Shown piece by piece: positions 32,675-42,256 of a stretch of 64,000 nucleotides of DNA; position 1 is the first letter of the stretch, and each line of letters begins with the position of its first letter. The notes beneath the pieces were generated by a model that saw nothing but the letters and a program-made list of their open reading frames with translations, was not told the origin of the DNA and made no database searches. The stretch spans positions 10,691,501 to 10,755,500 of the forward strand of contig NZ_SAUN01000001.1 in the NCBI RefSeq assembly GCF_004011505.1, given 5' to 3'. This DNA comes from Nonomuraea polychroma (lineage in GTDB: Bacteria; Actinomycetota; Actinomycetes; Streptosporangiales; Streptosporangiaceae). The position numbers and the translations under genes were made by a program.

Positions 32675-34960
32675 ATGCCCTATCGCCCCCCACTGGTCGC
32701 GCACGAGTACTTCGTCGCGGACCCGCCCGAACTGCCGGTTCGCGCACGCGGCGAGGGCGGTCTGTCGGCGGTCACCGCGGCCGAGCTGGTCGCGGCCGAC
32801 GGCGCCGAGGTGATGCTGAAGGCGGTCACCACGGCGGAGGAGATGCTCGTCGTGCAGGTGGGTGTGGCCGGCGAGGGCGTGATCCGGGTGCGGTTGTCAC
32901 AGGACGCGGCCGCCAGGCCGCGGTCGGAAGGGGCCATCTCGCTGGTGACGCCCGGTACGTACTCAGGGGCCCGTGCCGGGGTCACTCCAGGTGAGCCGAT
33001 TGTGATCGACGCGGGAGCGCTGCGGGCCGAGATCAGCCTCGCGCCGTGGCACCTGCGCTTCACCGACGCCTCCGGGGCCACGGTGCTGGAGCAGGACCGC
33101 GGGCACACCGACATCAGCGGAAGGTTGCGTACGCTGCCGTTCGGCCGCTCCAGCGCGGGCGGCGCGGCCGTGGCCTTCCACGAGAGTTTCGCCGCCGCCC
33201 CCGACGAGGCCTTCGCCGGGTTCGGGGAGTCGTTCACGCGGCTGGACAAGCGCGGCCAGCGGCCGCTCATGTGGAACTTCGACGCGTTCGGCGCCGAGTC
33301 GCAGCGCGCCTACAAGAACATCCCCCTGTACGTGTCGAGCCGCGGCTACGGCGTGCTGGTCGACAGCGGCGCGCCCACCGAGTTCGACGTGTGCCAGTCC
33401 ACGCACAGCGTCGTGCAGATCCTGGTGCCCGACGACGTCATGGACTACTACGTGATCGCCGGGCCGACCCCGTCCGACGTTCTGGACCGTTACGACCGGC
33501 TCACGTGCCGCCCGTCGTTGCCGCCGAAGTGGGCGTTCGGGACGTGGATCTCCTCCGGGTTCTGCGTGGACAGCCAGGAGCGGGTGCTGGCCAGGGCGCG
33601 CACGATCAGGGAACGTGGCATCCCGTGCGACGTGCTGCACCTGGACACGTACTGGCAGACCGACGGGCACTGGTCTGACCTGCAGTGGGATCCTGCCAAC
33701 TTCCCGCAGCCGGAGCAGATGCTGGGCGAGTTGCATGACATGGGGTTCAAGATCTGTCTTTGGATGAATCCCTACATTTCCCATCTCAGCCCGGCCTTCG
33801 AGGAGGCGGCCAGCGCCGGATTTTTCCTGAAGACCGAGGACGGGGAGGCTTACGTCGCTGACTGCTGGCACGGGTCGTTCCCGGCCTGCGGGATCGTGGA
33901 CTTCACGAATCCGGCGGCGGCCGACTGGTTCAAGGGGCTGCTGAGGAACCTGCTGCGGCAGGGCGTGGACGCGTTCAAGACGGACTTCGCCGAAGGTGTG
34001 CCCGCGGACGCCATCGCCTACAACGGCATGAGCGGGACCGACCTGCACAACGTCTACACACTGCTCTTCAACGACGCGGTCGCCGAGGTCACCCGCGAGG
34101 TCAACGGGCACGAGCTGGTGTGGGCGCGGTCGTCGTACCTGGGCGGGCAGCGGCACAGCGCCCAGTGGAACGGCGACACCTACACCAGCTACGCCGCCAT
34201 GGGCAGCACGATCAGGGGCGGGCTCGCGCACGGCCTGTCCGGGGTGCCGTTCTGGAGCCACGACGCGGGCGGGTTCACCGGCCGGCCGTCGGACGATCTG
34301 TACGTCCGCTGGACCCAGTTCGGCGCCCTGTCGCCGCTGGTACGGCTGCACGGCACGACCACCCGCGAGCCGTGGGAGTTCCCGGCCGTCGAGGCGCAGG
34401 CGGTGGAGGCGCTGAAGCTGCGCTACCGGCTGATGCCGTACATCTACTCGGCGGCCGTCGAGGCCGCGCGCACGGGGGCGCCGATGATGCGGGCGCTCTG
34501 CGTGGACTACCCGGACGACCCCGTTGCCTGGCAGGCGGACCTGGAGTACCTGTTCGGCCGCGACCTGCTCGTCGCGCCCATGGTCGCGCCTGAGGGCGTC
34601 AGGCAGGTGTACCTGCCGCAGGGCAGGTGGGTCGACTACTGGACGGGCGAGGTGCTGGAAGGCTCCCGCTATGTCGCGGTCCGCAAGCCGCTCGACCAGG
34701 TTCCCCTTTTCGTACGCGACGGCGCGCTCATCCCGGTCTCCGAGCAGGGAGACACGGTCGACGTGCCGCGAGAGATCACCCTCGTCGCCTTCGGGGGCGG
34801 CGACGGCACCACCGAGATCCACGACGAAGACGGCGTGACGGTCGCCGTCGCAACCAGGGACGGCGACGAACTACGTGTCGCCGTCACCGGCCCGAAGCGC
34901 GTCACCGCGGTGGAGATCGCCCCGGTGGCCGGAGCTCCCGCGCGGGCCGTCATCTCGTAA
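32675..34960 (+). CDS. GH31 alpha-xylosidase
   Basis: A 761-residue GH31 enzyme of the YicI type, no signal peptide, so cytoplasmic. The N-terminal beta-sandwich carries FAGFGESFTRLDKRGQ. The barrel has GTWISSGFCVDSQERV, LHLDTYWQTDGHWSDLQWD, and the nucleophile Asp in DAFKTDFAEGVP (about residue 431). The acid/base region is SAQWNGDTYTSY and RLHGTTTREPWEF forms the sugar site. KTDFAE rather than DxNE is the alpha-xylosidase pattern. It would remove xylose from isoprimeverose or xyloglucan oligosaccharides imported by the following ABC genes. Confidence 0.92.
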   Translation: MPYRPPLVAHEYFVADPPELPVRARGEGGLSAVTAAELVAADGAEVMLKAVTTAEEMLVVQVGVAGEGVIRVRLSQDAAARPRSEGAISLVTPGTYSGARAGVTPGEPIVIDAGALRAEISLAPWHLRFTDASGATVLEQDRGHTDISGRLRTLPFGRSSAGGAAVAFHESFAAAPDEAFAGFGESFTRLDKRGQRPLMWNFDAFGAESQRAYKNIPLYVSSRGYGVLVDSGAPTEFDVCQSTHSVVQILVPDDVMDYYVIAGPTPSDVLDRYDRLTCRPSLPPKWAFGTWISSGFCVDSQERVLARARTIRERGIPCDVLHLDTYWQTDGHWSDLQWDPANFPQPEQMLGELHDMGFKICLWMNPYISHLSPAFEEAASAGFFLKTEDGEAYVADCWHGSFPACGIVDFTNPAAADWFKGLLRNLLRQGVDAFKTDFAEGVPADAIAYNGMSGTDLHNVYTLLFNDAVAEVTREVNGHELVWARSSYLGGQRHSAQWNGDTYTSYAAMGSTIRGGLAHGLSGVPFWSHDAGGFTGRPSDDLYVRWTQFGALSPLVRLHGTTTREPWEFPAVEAQAVEALKLRYRLMPYIYSAAVEAARTGAPMMRALCVDYPDDPVAWQADLEYLFGRDLLVAPMVAPEGVRQVYLPQGRWVDYWTGEVLEGSRYVAVRKPLDQVPLFVRDGALIPVSEQGDTVDVPREITLVAFGGGDGTTEIHDEDGVTVAVATRDGDELRVAVTGPKRVTAVEIAPVAGAPARAVIS

Positions 34961-34977
34961 CACCCCCTGGAGGGATC

Positions 34978-36282
34978 ATGCGCAAACTCAGAGGCGCGGC
35001 GGCACTGGCCGCCGCGGTCCTGGTCCTGACGGCCTGCGGCTCCGGCGGCACCGAAAGTCCCCCGACGCAGGGCAACCAGCCCCGCGTGCTGAAGCTCTGG
35101 CACTACGAGTCGAAAGACAGCGCCATGGCCAAGGCCTGGGCGGAGGCCATCAAGAAGTTCGAGGCATCGCACCCGAACGTGACCGTCAAGTTCGAGGAGA
35201 AGGGCTTCGAGCAGATCCAGAAGACCGCGAGCATGGTGCTCAACTCCGACGAGGCGCCCGACATCATGGAGTACAACAAGGGCAACGCCACGGCCGGACT
35301 GCTGTCCAAGCAGGGTCTGCTGACGAACCTCACCGACGAGGCCACCAAGCGCGGCTGGGACAAGCTGCTGCCCGGCGGCCTGCAGACGACCGCCAAGTAC
35401 GACGACCGGGGCGTCATGGGCGCCGGCAACTGGTACGGCGTGCCGAACTACGGCGAGTTCGTGATGGTCTATTACAACAAGGACCTGTTCGACAAGCACA
35501 AGGTCAAGGTCCCGACCACGTTCGAGGAGTTCACAGCCGGGCTGGACACGTTCGTCAAGGCCGGGGTGACGCCCATCGCGAACGCCGGTGCCGAGTACCC
35601 GGCCCAGCAGATCCTCTACCAGCTCGCGCTCACCAAGGCGCAGAAGCCGTGGTTGGACGCCTTCCAGTCCTACAAGGGCAAGGTGGACTTCCACGGCCCC
35701 GAGTTCACCTACGGCGTGGAGACCTTCGCCGACTGGGTGAAGAAGGGCTACATCGCCAAGAACTCGGCCGGGCTCAAGGCCGAGGACATGGGCGTGTCCT
35801 TCATGAACGGCAAGTTCCCCATCATGATCAGCGGTAGCTGGTGGTACGGCCGCGTGGCCTCCACGATCAAGGACTTCCAGTGGGGCCACTTCCTGTTCCC
35901 CGGCGCCACGATGTCGCCCGGTTCGAGCGGAAACCTCTGGGTCGTCCCCGAGAACTCCAAGAACAAGGACCTGGCCTACGACTTCATCGACATCACGATG
36001 AGCAAGGAGATCCAGAACATTCTGGGCAACTCCGGCGGCGTGCCCGTTGCCGCCGACCCGGCCGCGATCACCGACGCCAAGAGCAAGGAGCTCATCGAGT
36101 CCTTCAACAAACTGACCACCGCCGACGGCCTGGCCTTCTACCCCGACTGGCCGGCACCCGGCTACTACGACGTGCTGGTGGCCGGGGTCCAAGAGCTCAT
36201 CAACGGCAGCAAGGCTCCCTCCGCGGTGCTGGACGAGATCGCCAAGCCCTACGAGGACAACCTCGCCGACATTGGTAACTAG
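34978..36282 (+). CDS. ABC sugar-binding lipoprotein (CUT1)
   Basis: A 434-residue family 1 solute-binding protein. The signal peptide has lipobox VLTAC (Cys at 20). The mature protein starts with VLKLWHYESKDSAMAKAWAE and has the usual YNKDLFDKHKVKVPTTFEEF and GKFPIMISGSWW segments. It captures the oligosaccharide outside the membrane for the permeases encoded directly behind it. ATG follows GGAGGG 5 nt upstream and 17 nt after the GH31 stop; the stop is followed immediately by the permease ATG. Confidence 0.93.
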   Translation: MRKLRGAAALAAAVLVLTACGSGGTESPPTQGNQPRVLKLWHYESKDSAMAKAWAEAIKKFEASHPNVTVKFEEKGFEQIQKTASMVLNSDEAPDIMEYNKGNATAGLLSKQGLLTNLTDEATKRGWDKLLPGGLQTTAKYDDRGVMGAGNWYGVPNYGEFVMVYYNKDLFDKHKVKVPTTFEEFTAGLDTFVKAGVTPIANAGAEYPAQQILYQLALTKAQKPWLDAFQSYKGKVDFHGPEFTYGVETFADWVKKGYIAKNSAGLKAEDMGVSFMNGKFPIMISGSWWYGRVASTIKDFQWGHFLFPGATMSPGSSGNLWVVPENSKNKDLAYDFIDITMSKEIQNILGNSGGVPVAADPAAITDAKSKELIESFNKLTTADGLAFYPDWPAPGYYDVLVAGVQELINGSKAPSAVLDEIAKPYEDNLADIGN

Positions 36283-37146
36283 ATGAGAGTACGTACGAGG
36301 GGGTACTGGCTCTACCTCATCCCCAGCCTGCTGCTCTTCCTGGGCGTCATCGTCGTCCCGTTCCTCATGAACGTGGGCGCGAGCTTCACCCGTTGGTCCG
36401 GGGTGGGGACGCCCAGGTGGATCGGGTTCGACAACTACACCAGGCTGCTGCAGGACGAGCGGTTCTGGCAGTCGTTCCAGCACAACGTGGCGCTGATCGT
36501 GGCCATGGCGATCGTGCCGACCGCGATCGGCCTCGTGCTGGCGGCCGCGTTGTTCGACTACATCGGCAAACGCTTCGGGACCCGAACGGCCTCGGCGCTG
36601 CGCGCGATGTACTACCTGCCGCAGGTCCTGCCGGTGGCGGTGGCCGGCGTGGTGTGGGGCTGGATGTTGCACCCGTCGTACGGCGCGGTCAACCAGATCT
36701 TCGGGCTGGAGCTCGACTGGCTCGGCGATCCCGACCTGGCGCTGGCGACGGTCATGGCGGTCATGGTCTGGTTCCAGCTCGGCTACCCGGTCGTGATCTT
36801 CATGGCCGGGCTGCAGCGGGTGGATCCGGCCTACTACGAGGCGGCCGAGATCGACGGGGCCTCGTGGTGGCGCAAGTTCTGGCACATCACGATCCCGCAG
36901 ATCCGGCCGGAGATCTTCGTGGTCCTGTTGACGTGCACGATCGCCGCGCTGAAGGTGTTCGGGCCGATCTTCGTGCTGACGCGGGGCGGACCGGGGAACG
37001 CCACCATGGTCCCCTCGTACTTCTCGTACCTGAATTTCTTCCAGAAGAGCAACGTCGGGTACGGCTCCGCGATCGCCACGGTGCTGGCGCTGATCATCAT
37101 CGTGGTGACGTTCCTGTTCCTCCGTGTCCAGGAGCGTGAGCAATGA
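36283..37146 (+). CDS. Sugar ABC transporter permease, MalF type
   Basis: A 287-residue membrane permease with about six helices. It has the EAA loop that contacts the ATPase, AAEIDGASWWRKFWHITIPQ (about residues 186-205). It begins directly after the stop of the binding-protein gene and overlaps the next permease by ATGA. No ATPase gene is present in the locus, so a shared MsiK/MsmX-type ATPase encoded elsewhere is expected. Confidence 0.93.
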   Translation: MRVRTRGYWLYLIPSLLLFLGVIVVPFLMNVGASFTRWSGVGTPRWIGFDNYTRLLQDERFWQSFQHNVALIVAMAIVPTAIGLVLAAALFDYIGKRFGTRTASALRAMYYLPQVLPVAVAGVVWGWMLHPSYGAVNQIFGLELDWLGDPDLALATVMAVMVWFQLGYPVVIFMAGLQRVDPAYYEAAEIDGASWWRKFWHITIPQIRPEIFVVLLTCTIAALKVFGPIFVLTRGGPGNATMVPSYFSYLNFFQKSNVGYGSAIATVLALIIIVVTFLFLRVQEREQ

Positions 37147-37964
37147 GGGGTCCAGGACGCTGGGCGGTGCTGTTCGCGCTGGTCGTGCTCGCGGTCGTGA
37201 TGATGTTCCCGTTCGCGATCGTGGCGATGAACGCGGTCAAGTCGCCGGCCGAGTACAGCACGCAAGGGCCGCTGAGCCTGCCGGACGGGCTCTACCTCCA
37301 GGGCATCATCGACTTCTGGAACCGGGTCGACTTCGGCACGAAGCTCTGGAACAGCTTCATCATCAGCGCCTCCGTAGCGGTGGTGGCCGTCGTGCTGTCG
37401 GTGCTCAACGCGTACGCGCTGGGCATCGGCAGGGTGAAGGGCCGGTTGTCCATCCTGGTGTTGTTCCTGGTGGCCAACACGCTGCCGCAGGAGGCGCTGG
37501 CCTACCCGCTCTACTACCTGTCCAAGGCGGTCGGGCTCTACGACACGCAATTGGCCGTGATCATCGTCATGACCGTGATCCAGGCGGCGTTCGGCACGTA
37601 CCTGCTGAGCGCGGTCCTGGGGCAGTTCCCGAAGGAGATCCTCGAGGCCGCGGCGATCGACGGCGCGGGGCGGCTGCGGTCGCTGTTGCGGATCGTGGTG
37701 CCGATCAGCAGGCCCACCCTGAACGTCCTGCTGATCTTCTTCTTCATCTGGACCTGGAACGAGTTCTTCCTGCCGCTGATCTTCCTGATCTCCAACGACA
37801 CCCAGACGGTGCCCGTCGCGCTCGCCGTCCTGCAGGGCGAGAAGTTCATGGACGCCACCATGTCCAGCGCTTCGGCACTGCTCGGCGTCGTACCGGCGAT
37901 CGCCTTCTTCCTGATCTTCCAGCGCACGCTGACCCGAGGAGTCACGGTCGGCGCCATCAAATGA
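37143..37964 (+). CDS. Sugar ABC transporter permease, MalG type
   Basis: A 273-residue permease with about six helices. The EAA loop is EAAAIDGAGRLRSLLRIVVP (about residues 170-190), and the C-terminus FQRTLTRGVTVGAIK is the conserved end of this family. It pairs with the preceding MalF-type subunit. It is followed 11 nt later by the GH3 gene, so import and cleavage are co-expressed. Confidence 0.93.
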   Translation: MRGPGRWAVLFALVVLAVVMMFPFAIVAMNAVKSPAEYSTQGPLSLPDGLYLQGIIDFWNRVDFGTKLWNSFIISASVAVVAVVLSVLNAYALGIGRVKGRLSILVLFLVANTLPQEALAYPLYYLSKAVGLYDTQLAVIIVMTVIQAAFGTYLLSAVLGQFPKEILEAAAIDGAGRLRSLLRIVVPISRPTLNVLLIFFFIWTWNEFFLPLIFLISNDTQTVPVALAVLQGEKFMDATMSSASALLGVVPAIAFFLIFQRTLTRGVTVGAIK

Positions 37965-37975
37965 TGGAGACCTGT

Positions 37976-40858
37976 ATGCGTTCAAGAATCCCGTTGTTAG
38001 CGACCCTCACCCTGGCGGCCTCGCTGCTCGCCGTGCCGCCCGCCCAGGCGGTGGACTACCCCTTCCAGAACCCGAGCCTGCCGCTGGAGCAGCGGGTGAA
38101 CGACCTGCTCGGCCGGCTCACGCTGGACGAGAAGCTGAGCCTGCTGCACCAGTCGCAGCCGGCGATCCCGCGGCTCGGCATCGCCTATCACAAGAACGGC
38201 ACCGAGGCGCTGCACGGCGTCGCCTGGTCCAACCACCTCAACGACAACTGGAACCAGAAGTTCGCCAGTGGCACGGTCTTCCCGCAGGCCATCGGGCTGG
38301 CCAGCACCTGGGACCCGGCGCTGATCAAGAACGTCGGCTCGGCCGTTGGTGACGAGACGCGCGGCTACAACGACGCCGATCCCGTCCTGTGGGGCCTGCA
38401 GGTGTGGGCGCCCGTGGTCGACCTGCTGCGCGACCCGCGGGCGGGCCGGAACGAGGAAGGCTATTCGGAGGATCCGTTCCTGACCGGGGTCATCTCGACG
38501 GCCTACGGCAAGGGTCTGCAGGGCGACGATCCCTTCTACCTGAAGACCGCGCCGGTGCTGAAGCACTACATGGCCTACAACAACGAGGAGAACCGCAGCC
38601 TCACCTCCTCCAACCTGACGCCGAAGCTCAAGCACGAGTACTACGAGCCGGCGTTCAAGGCCGCCATCTCGGCGAACGCCGCGACCGGTGTCATGGCCTC
38701 GTACAACGTGGTCAACGGGCGGCCCGCGCACGTCAACACCGACCTGAACACGGTGGTCAGGTCGTGGACGGACAAGACGCTCTACAACGTCAGCGATGCC
38801 TGGGGCCCGCACGCGCTCACCGACCTGCAGAAGTACTTCGACAGCAAGCCGGAGGCGTTCGCCGCCGTACTGAAGAGCGGGCAGGACAGCTTCACCATCG
38901 ACGGCAGCGACATCACCACGATGGTGACGAATCTCAAGGCCGCGCTCGACCAGGGCCGGATCACCGAAGCCGATGTGGACAAGTCCGTGCGCAGCGTCCT
39001 TTCCATCAGGACCCGGCTCGGGCACTTCGACCCGGACGGGGGGCCGTACAAGAAGATCACCAAGGATGTGATCAACAGCGCGGCCAACCAGAAGCTCAAC
39101 CGCGAGACCGCAGGCAAGGCGGCGGTGCTGCTCAAGAACTCCGGCCTGCTGCCGCTGGCCAAGCCGCAGAGTGCGGCCGTGGTGGGGCCGCTGTCGAACA
39201 AGCTCTACCAGGACTGGTACGCCGGCCAGATGCCCTACCAGGTGACCCCGCTCGCCGGGATCAAGGAGCGGGTGTCCGACGTCAGCACCGGTGAGGGCCT
39301 GGAGCGGATCGCGCTCAAGCACCTGGCCTCCGGCAAGTACATCACCGCCACCGGCACGGGCCCCAACGACAACGCGGCCCTGATCGACGCGGCCCCCACC
39401 GCGGCGTCCCAGTGGGACCTGACCGACTGGACCAGCGGCGTGTCCACGCTGCGCAACGCCGGCAACGGCAAGCTGCTCGGCGGTGACTGGCGCTCGCTCG
39501 ACACCGACGACGACGAGCCCAACGGCTGGTATGTCCAGCAGCAGTTCGCCCTGGAGCGCCAGTCCGACGGCAGCTACCTGATCAGATACGCCGGTTACGA
39601 GAACGTCGAAGGCTGGTACAACCTGCCTGACCCGTACGTGACCGTGACCGCGGACGGCGCGCTCGGGCTGGCGCCGAAGGCGGGGGCGGCGAAGTTCGGC
39701 AAGGAGGTCGTCGCCGACGGCATCGCCGCGGCCGCCGCGCAGGCCGCCAAGGCCGAGGTCGCGGTCGTGGTGGTCGGCAGCCATCCGTACGTGGCCGGGC
39801 GCGAGTTCCACGACCGCGACAACCTGCAGCTCGGTGACGGGCAGCGGCGGCTGATCGAGGCCGTGCGCAAGGCCAACCCGAAGACCGTCGTGGTCCTGGA
39901 GACGAGCTACCCGGTGATCGTGGACGCGCCCACCCTGCTGTGGACCACGCACGCCGGCGCCGAGACCGGCCACGCGGTCGCCGACGTGCTGTTCGGTGAT
40001 GTCAACCCGGCCGGTCGGCTCACCCAGACCTGGCCCGCGTCGGACAACCTGCCGAACAAGCTGGACTACGACCTGGCCAAGACCGGCATGACGTACCTGT
40101 ACGGGAAGAGCAAGCCGCTCTACTCCTTCGGCCACGGGCTGAGCTACACCACGTTCGGCTACCAGGGCCTTCAGGTGCAGGGTGACAAGGTGAGCGTGAA
40201 GGTCACCAACACCGGCAAGGTCAAGGGCGACGAGGTCGTCCAGCTCTACACTCACCAGCAGCAATCCCGCTTCAAGCAGCCGGTCAAGCAGTTGCGCGGC
40301 TTCCAGCGGATCACGCTGAACCCGGGCGAGACCCGTACCGTCACCTTCCAGCTCAAGAAGCAGGATCTGGCCGCTTGGGACTACACCCGCAACAAGTGGG
40401 TCGTCGAGAACGCCACCCACGACGTCCTCGTCGGCTCCGCCTCCGACCGGATCCGCCAGGCCACCACCCTGCGCGTGTCCGGCGAGACCGTCCCGGTCCG
40501 CGACCTGGCCAAGACGACCAGGGCGATGGACTTCGACGACTACTCGGGCGTCTTCTTCGCCGACGAGTCCAAGGTGAGCGGCGAGGTCGTGGAGGGCTCG
40601 GCGGGTGACTGGATCTCCTTCACCGGCGCTTCCTGGGGCCCCCGTCTCACGGCGTCGGTGGCCTCGGCGAACGGCGGCTCGGTCGAGCTGCGCCTCGGCT
40701 CGCCGACGGGCACGTTGCTCGGCACCCTCCAGGCGCCCGCCACCGGAGGGATCTACCAGTACGGCACGGCGACCGCGACCGTGAAGGCGGGCACCGGCAA
40801 CCTCTACCTGGTGTTCAAGGGCGACCTGCGGATCAAGGACTTCGCCCTCGCCCGGTGA
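37976..40858 (+). CDS. Exported GH3 beta-glucosidase with insert and C-terminal CBM6-like domain
   Basis: A 960-residue glycoside hydrolase family 3 enzyme. Signal peptide MRSRIPLLATLTLAASLLAV, cleaved near PAQA-VDYPF. The barrel domain holds GRNEEGYSEDPFLTG, the KTAPVLKHYMAYNNEENR substrate loop and the nucleophile Asp in YNVSDAWGP. A block of about 140 residues (LKHLASGKYITATGTGP onward) looks like a beta-trefoil/fascin-type insert. The C-terminal domain, a fibronectin III-like domain (GKVKGDEVVQLYTHQQQSRF) and a CBM6-like tail follow. ATG at 37976 has GGAG 6 nt upstream. The product is active outside the cell. Confidence 0.9.
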   Translation: MRSRIPLLATLTLAASLLAVPPAQAVDYPFQNPSLPLEQRVNDLLGRLTLDEKLSLLHQSQPAIPRLGIAYHKNGTEALHGVAWSNHLNDNWNQKFASGTVFPQAIGLASTWDPALIKNVGSAVGDETRGYNDADPVLWGLQVWAPVVDLLRDPRAGRNEEGYSEDPFLTGVISTAYGKGLQGDDPFYLKTAPVLKHYMAYNNEENRSLTSSNLTPKLKHEYYEPAFKAAISANAATGVMASYNVVNGRPAHVNTDLNTVVRSWTDKTLYNVSDAWGPHALTDLQKYFDSKPEAFAAVLKSGQDSFTIDGSDITTMVTNLKAALDQGRITEADVDKSVRSVLSIRTRLGHFDPDGGPYKKITKDVINSAANQKLNRETAGKAAVLLKNSGLLPLAKPQSAAVVGPLSNKLYQDWYAGQMPYQVTPLAGIKERVSDVSTGEGLERIALKHLASGKYITATGTGPNDNAALIDAAPTAASQWDLTDWTSGVSTLRNAGNGKLLGGDWRSLDTDDDEPNGWYVQQQFALERQSDGSYLIRYAGYENVEGWYNLPDPYVTVTADGALGLAPKAGAAKFGKEVVADGIAAAAAQAAKAEVAVVVVGSHPYVAGREFHDRDNLQLGDGQRRLIEAVRKANPKTVVVLETSYPVIVDAPTLLWTTHAGAETGHAVADVLFGDVNPAGRLTQTWPASDNLPNKLDYDLAKTGMTYLYGKSKPLYSFGHGLSYTTFGYQGLQVQGDKVSVKVTNTGKVKGDEVVQLYTHQQQSRFKQPVKQLRGFQRITLNPGETRTVTFQLKKQDLAAWDYTRNKWVVENATHDVLVGSASDRIRQATTLRVSGETVPVRDLAKTTRAMDFDDYSGVFFADESKVSGEVVEGSAGDWISFTGASWGPRLTASVASANGGSVELRLGSPTGTLLGTLQAPATGGIYQYGTATATVKAGTGNLYLVFKGDLRIKDFALAR

Positions 40859-40919
40859 TCACGTCGTGATCGGCGTCCGGAAGAATCTGCGATCCACTCC
40901 GCGCCCATAAAGGAGATCC

Positions 40920-41684
40920 ATGAAGCGGATGATCGCAGGCGCCGTCGTGGCGGCCATGGCCGTGCTCATGGCCGCCACTCCCGCCGAAGCGTCCGACCCC
41001 CTTGCCGCGCTCAAGTCCAAGCTGCGCGCCGGCAAGGGGGTGACGTTCACTGAGGCCACGTCCCACGTGGACGACACCGGGACGACGACGTTTCTCAAGC
41101 GCACCGGGAAGATGCAGTTCGGCAAGTCCGGCATCGTGGCGTCCGACATCACCGCCGACTTCAAGCGGTACCAGGGCGGCATCTTCGACCACATGTACCG
41201 GTTGCGCTCGGGACGCACGATCTGGGTCGGCGGCAAGACCTACAGCACGGCCCCGATGCTCCACGAGGTCCCCGAAGGCAAGAAGTGGGTCAGAGAGCCG
41301 CTGGGCACGACCGGCGGCTGGCTCGGCACCTTCGCACAGGTGGTCAACCCGGCCGAGCCGGCGACGCTGAAGGTGCTGCTCAAGGGGAAGAAGCAGGGCC
41401 GGACGTACTCCGGGAAGATCACCTACAGCGCGCTCGCGAAGGTGTCGCCGTGGTTCCGCGTGTCGTCGCCGTTCAGCGAGAAAGAGAAGACGGTGATCGA
41501 GTACAAGCTCACGCTCGGAGCCGACAATCTGCCCAAGAAGCTCGTCACCTCCCACCTGGCGTCCAGTCACGTCGCCGAGGGCGTCGAGGTCGGGGACGGC
41601 AAGTTCAGCACCGAGACCCGCTACGAGCGCTGGGGCGCTCGGGTGAGCATCTCCGCCCCACCGAAGAGCCAAGTCGCGAGCTGA
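40920..41684 (+). CDS. Exported protein with LppX/LolA-like character
   Basis: A 254-residue protein with a clear signal peptide (MKRMIAGAVVAAMAVLMAA, cut after PAEA) and no lipobox. The mature part has the rhythm of actinobacterial LppX/LprG-like beta-half-barrels (TEATSHVDDTGTTTFLKRTG; IEYKLTLGADNLPKKLVTS), which can hold lipids. The match is by pattern only. ATG follows AAAGGAGATC. It is 61 bp behind the GH3 gene and may be transcribed with it. Confidence 0.65.
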   Translation: MKRMIAGAVVAAMAVLMAATPAEASDPLAALKSKLRAGKGVTFTEATSHVDDTGTTTFLKRTGKMQFGKSGIVASDITADFKRYQGGIFDHMYRLRSGRTIWVGGKTYSTAPMLHEVPEGKKWVREPLGTTGGWLGTFAQVVNPAEPATLKVLLKGKKQGRTYSGKITYSALAKVSPWFRVSSPFSEKEKTVIEYKLTLGADNLPKKLVTSHLASSHVAEGVEVGDGKFSTETRYERWGARVSISAPPKSQVAS

Positions 41685-41710
41685 TGAAATAAGCCTTTCC
41701 TCCCAAGCGG

Positions 41711-41748
41711 TTGGATAGTATCGTTATCCAACTGCAGGATAGTCCTGC
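41711..41748 (+). promoter_or_regulatory. Two adjacent operator dyads before the DoxX gene
   Basis: TTGGATA-GTATCGT-TATCCAA (41711-41731) is a perfect 7-7-7 dyad. GCAGGA-TAG-TCCTGC (41734-41748) is a perfect 6-3-6 dyad, 2 nt further on. Both lie just before the AAAGGGGGAAGTG ribosome site of the DoxX gene. No regulator gene is adjacent. Confidence 0.6.
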
Positions 41749-41767
41749 TATCTAAAGGGGGAAGTGA

Positions 41768-42256
41768 ATGACCGTCATCGTTCTGCTGGTCGCCACGCTG
41801 GTGTTCCGCCTCCTCGGCGTGCTGGGCGTGGCCCGGTTCACCACCTGGCGGGTCAGCGCCGCGCACGGGCTGGCCGTCATGCTCGTCATGACGGCCAGTG
41901 CCCATTTCGTCCCGGCGGGCGTCACCTTCATGCCCAACCACGGCGACATGGTGGCCATGGTGCCGCCGTTCGTGCCGTTCCCCGCCTTCATGGTCTACCT
42001 GACCGGTGTGCTGGAGCTGGCCGGGGCCGTGGGGCTGATGCTCGAAAGGACCCGCAAAGCCGCCGGCGTCTGCCTGGCGGTGCTCTTCGTGGCCATGCTT
42101 CCGGCGAACGTGCACGCCGCGCTCAATGACGTCACCCTCGGCGGCGAGCCTGCGTCGCCGCTGTGGCAGCGTGTCCCGGAGCAGGTGCTCTACATCGGGA
42201 TCGCGTTGTGGGCTGCCCGGACGCGTACCCAGTCGACCGTGAACTCCTTCGGGTAG
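41768..42256 (+). CDS. DoxX-family membrane protein
   Basis: A 162-residue protein with four predicted helices: HGLAVMLVMTASAHFVPAGV, the GDMVAMVPPFVPFPAFMVYL region and TGVLELAGAVGLMLERTRKA are DoxX-like. Family members are small membrane proteins linked to redox or quinone functions; the role here is unknown. The last 67 bp overlap the convergent GH16 gene. Confidence 0.83.
   Translation: MTVIVLLVATLVFRLLGVLGVARFTTWRVSAAHGLAVMLVMTASAHFVPAGVTFMPNHGDMVAMVPPFVPFPAFMVYLTGVLELAGAVGLMLERTRKAAGVCLAVLFVAMLPANVHAALNDVTLGGEPASPLWQRVPEQVLYIGIALWAARTRTQSTVNSFG

Noticed and set aside
34669..37143. 824-codon open frame on the minus strand across GH31, binding protein and permease genes
   Set aside because: GC-rich third-position shadow: low-complexity Arg/His/Gly/Val content, no family motif, and the plus-strand genes are clear. 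The same applies to the minus-strand frames at 37997-40420, 44182-46713, 24105-25445 (shadow of the mutase) and similar.
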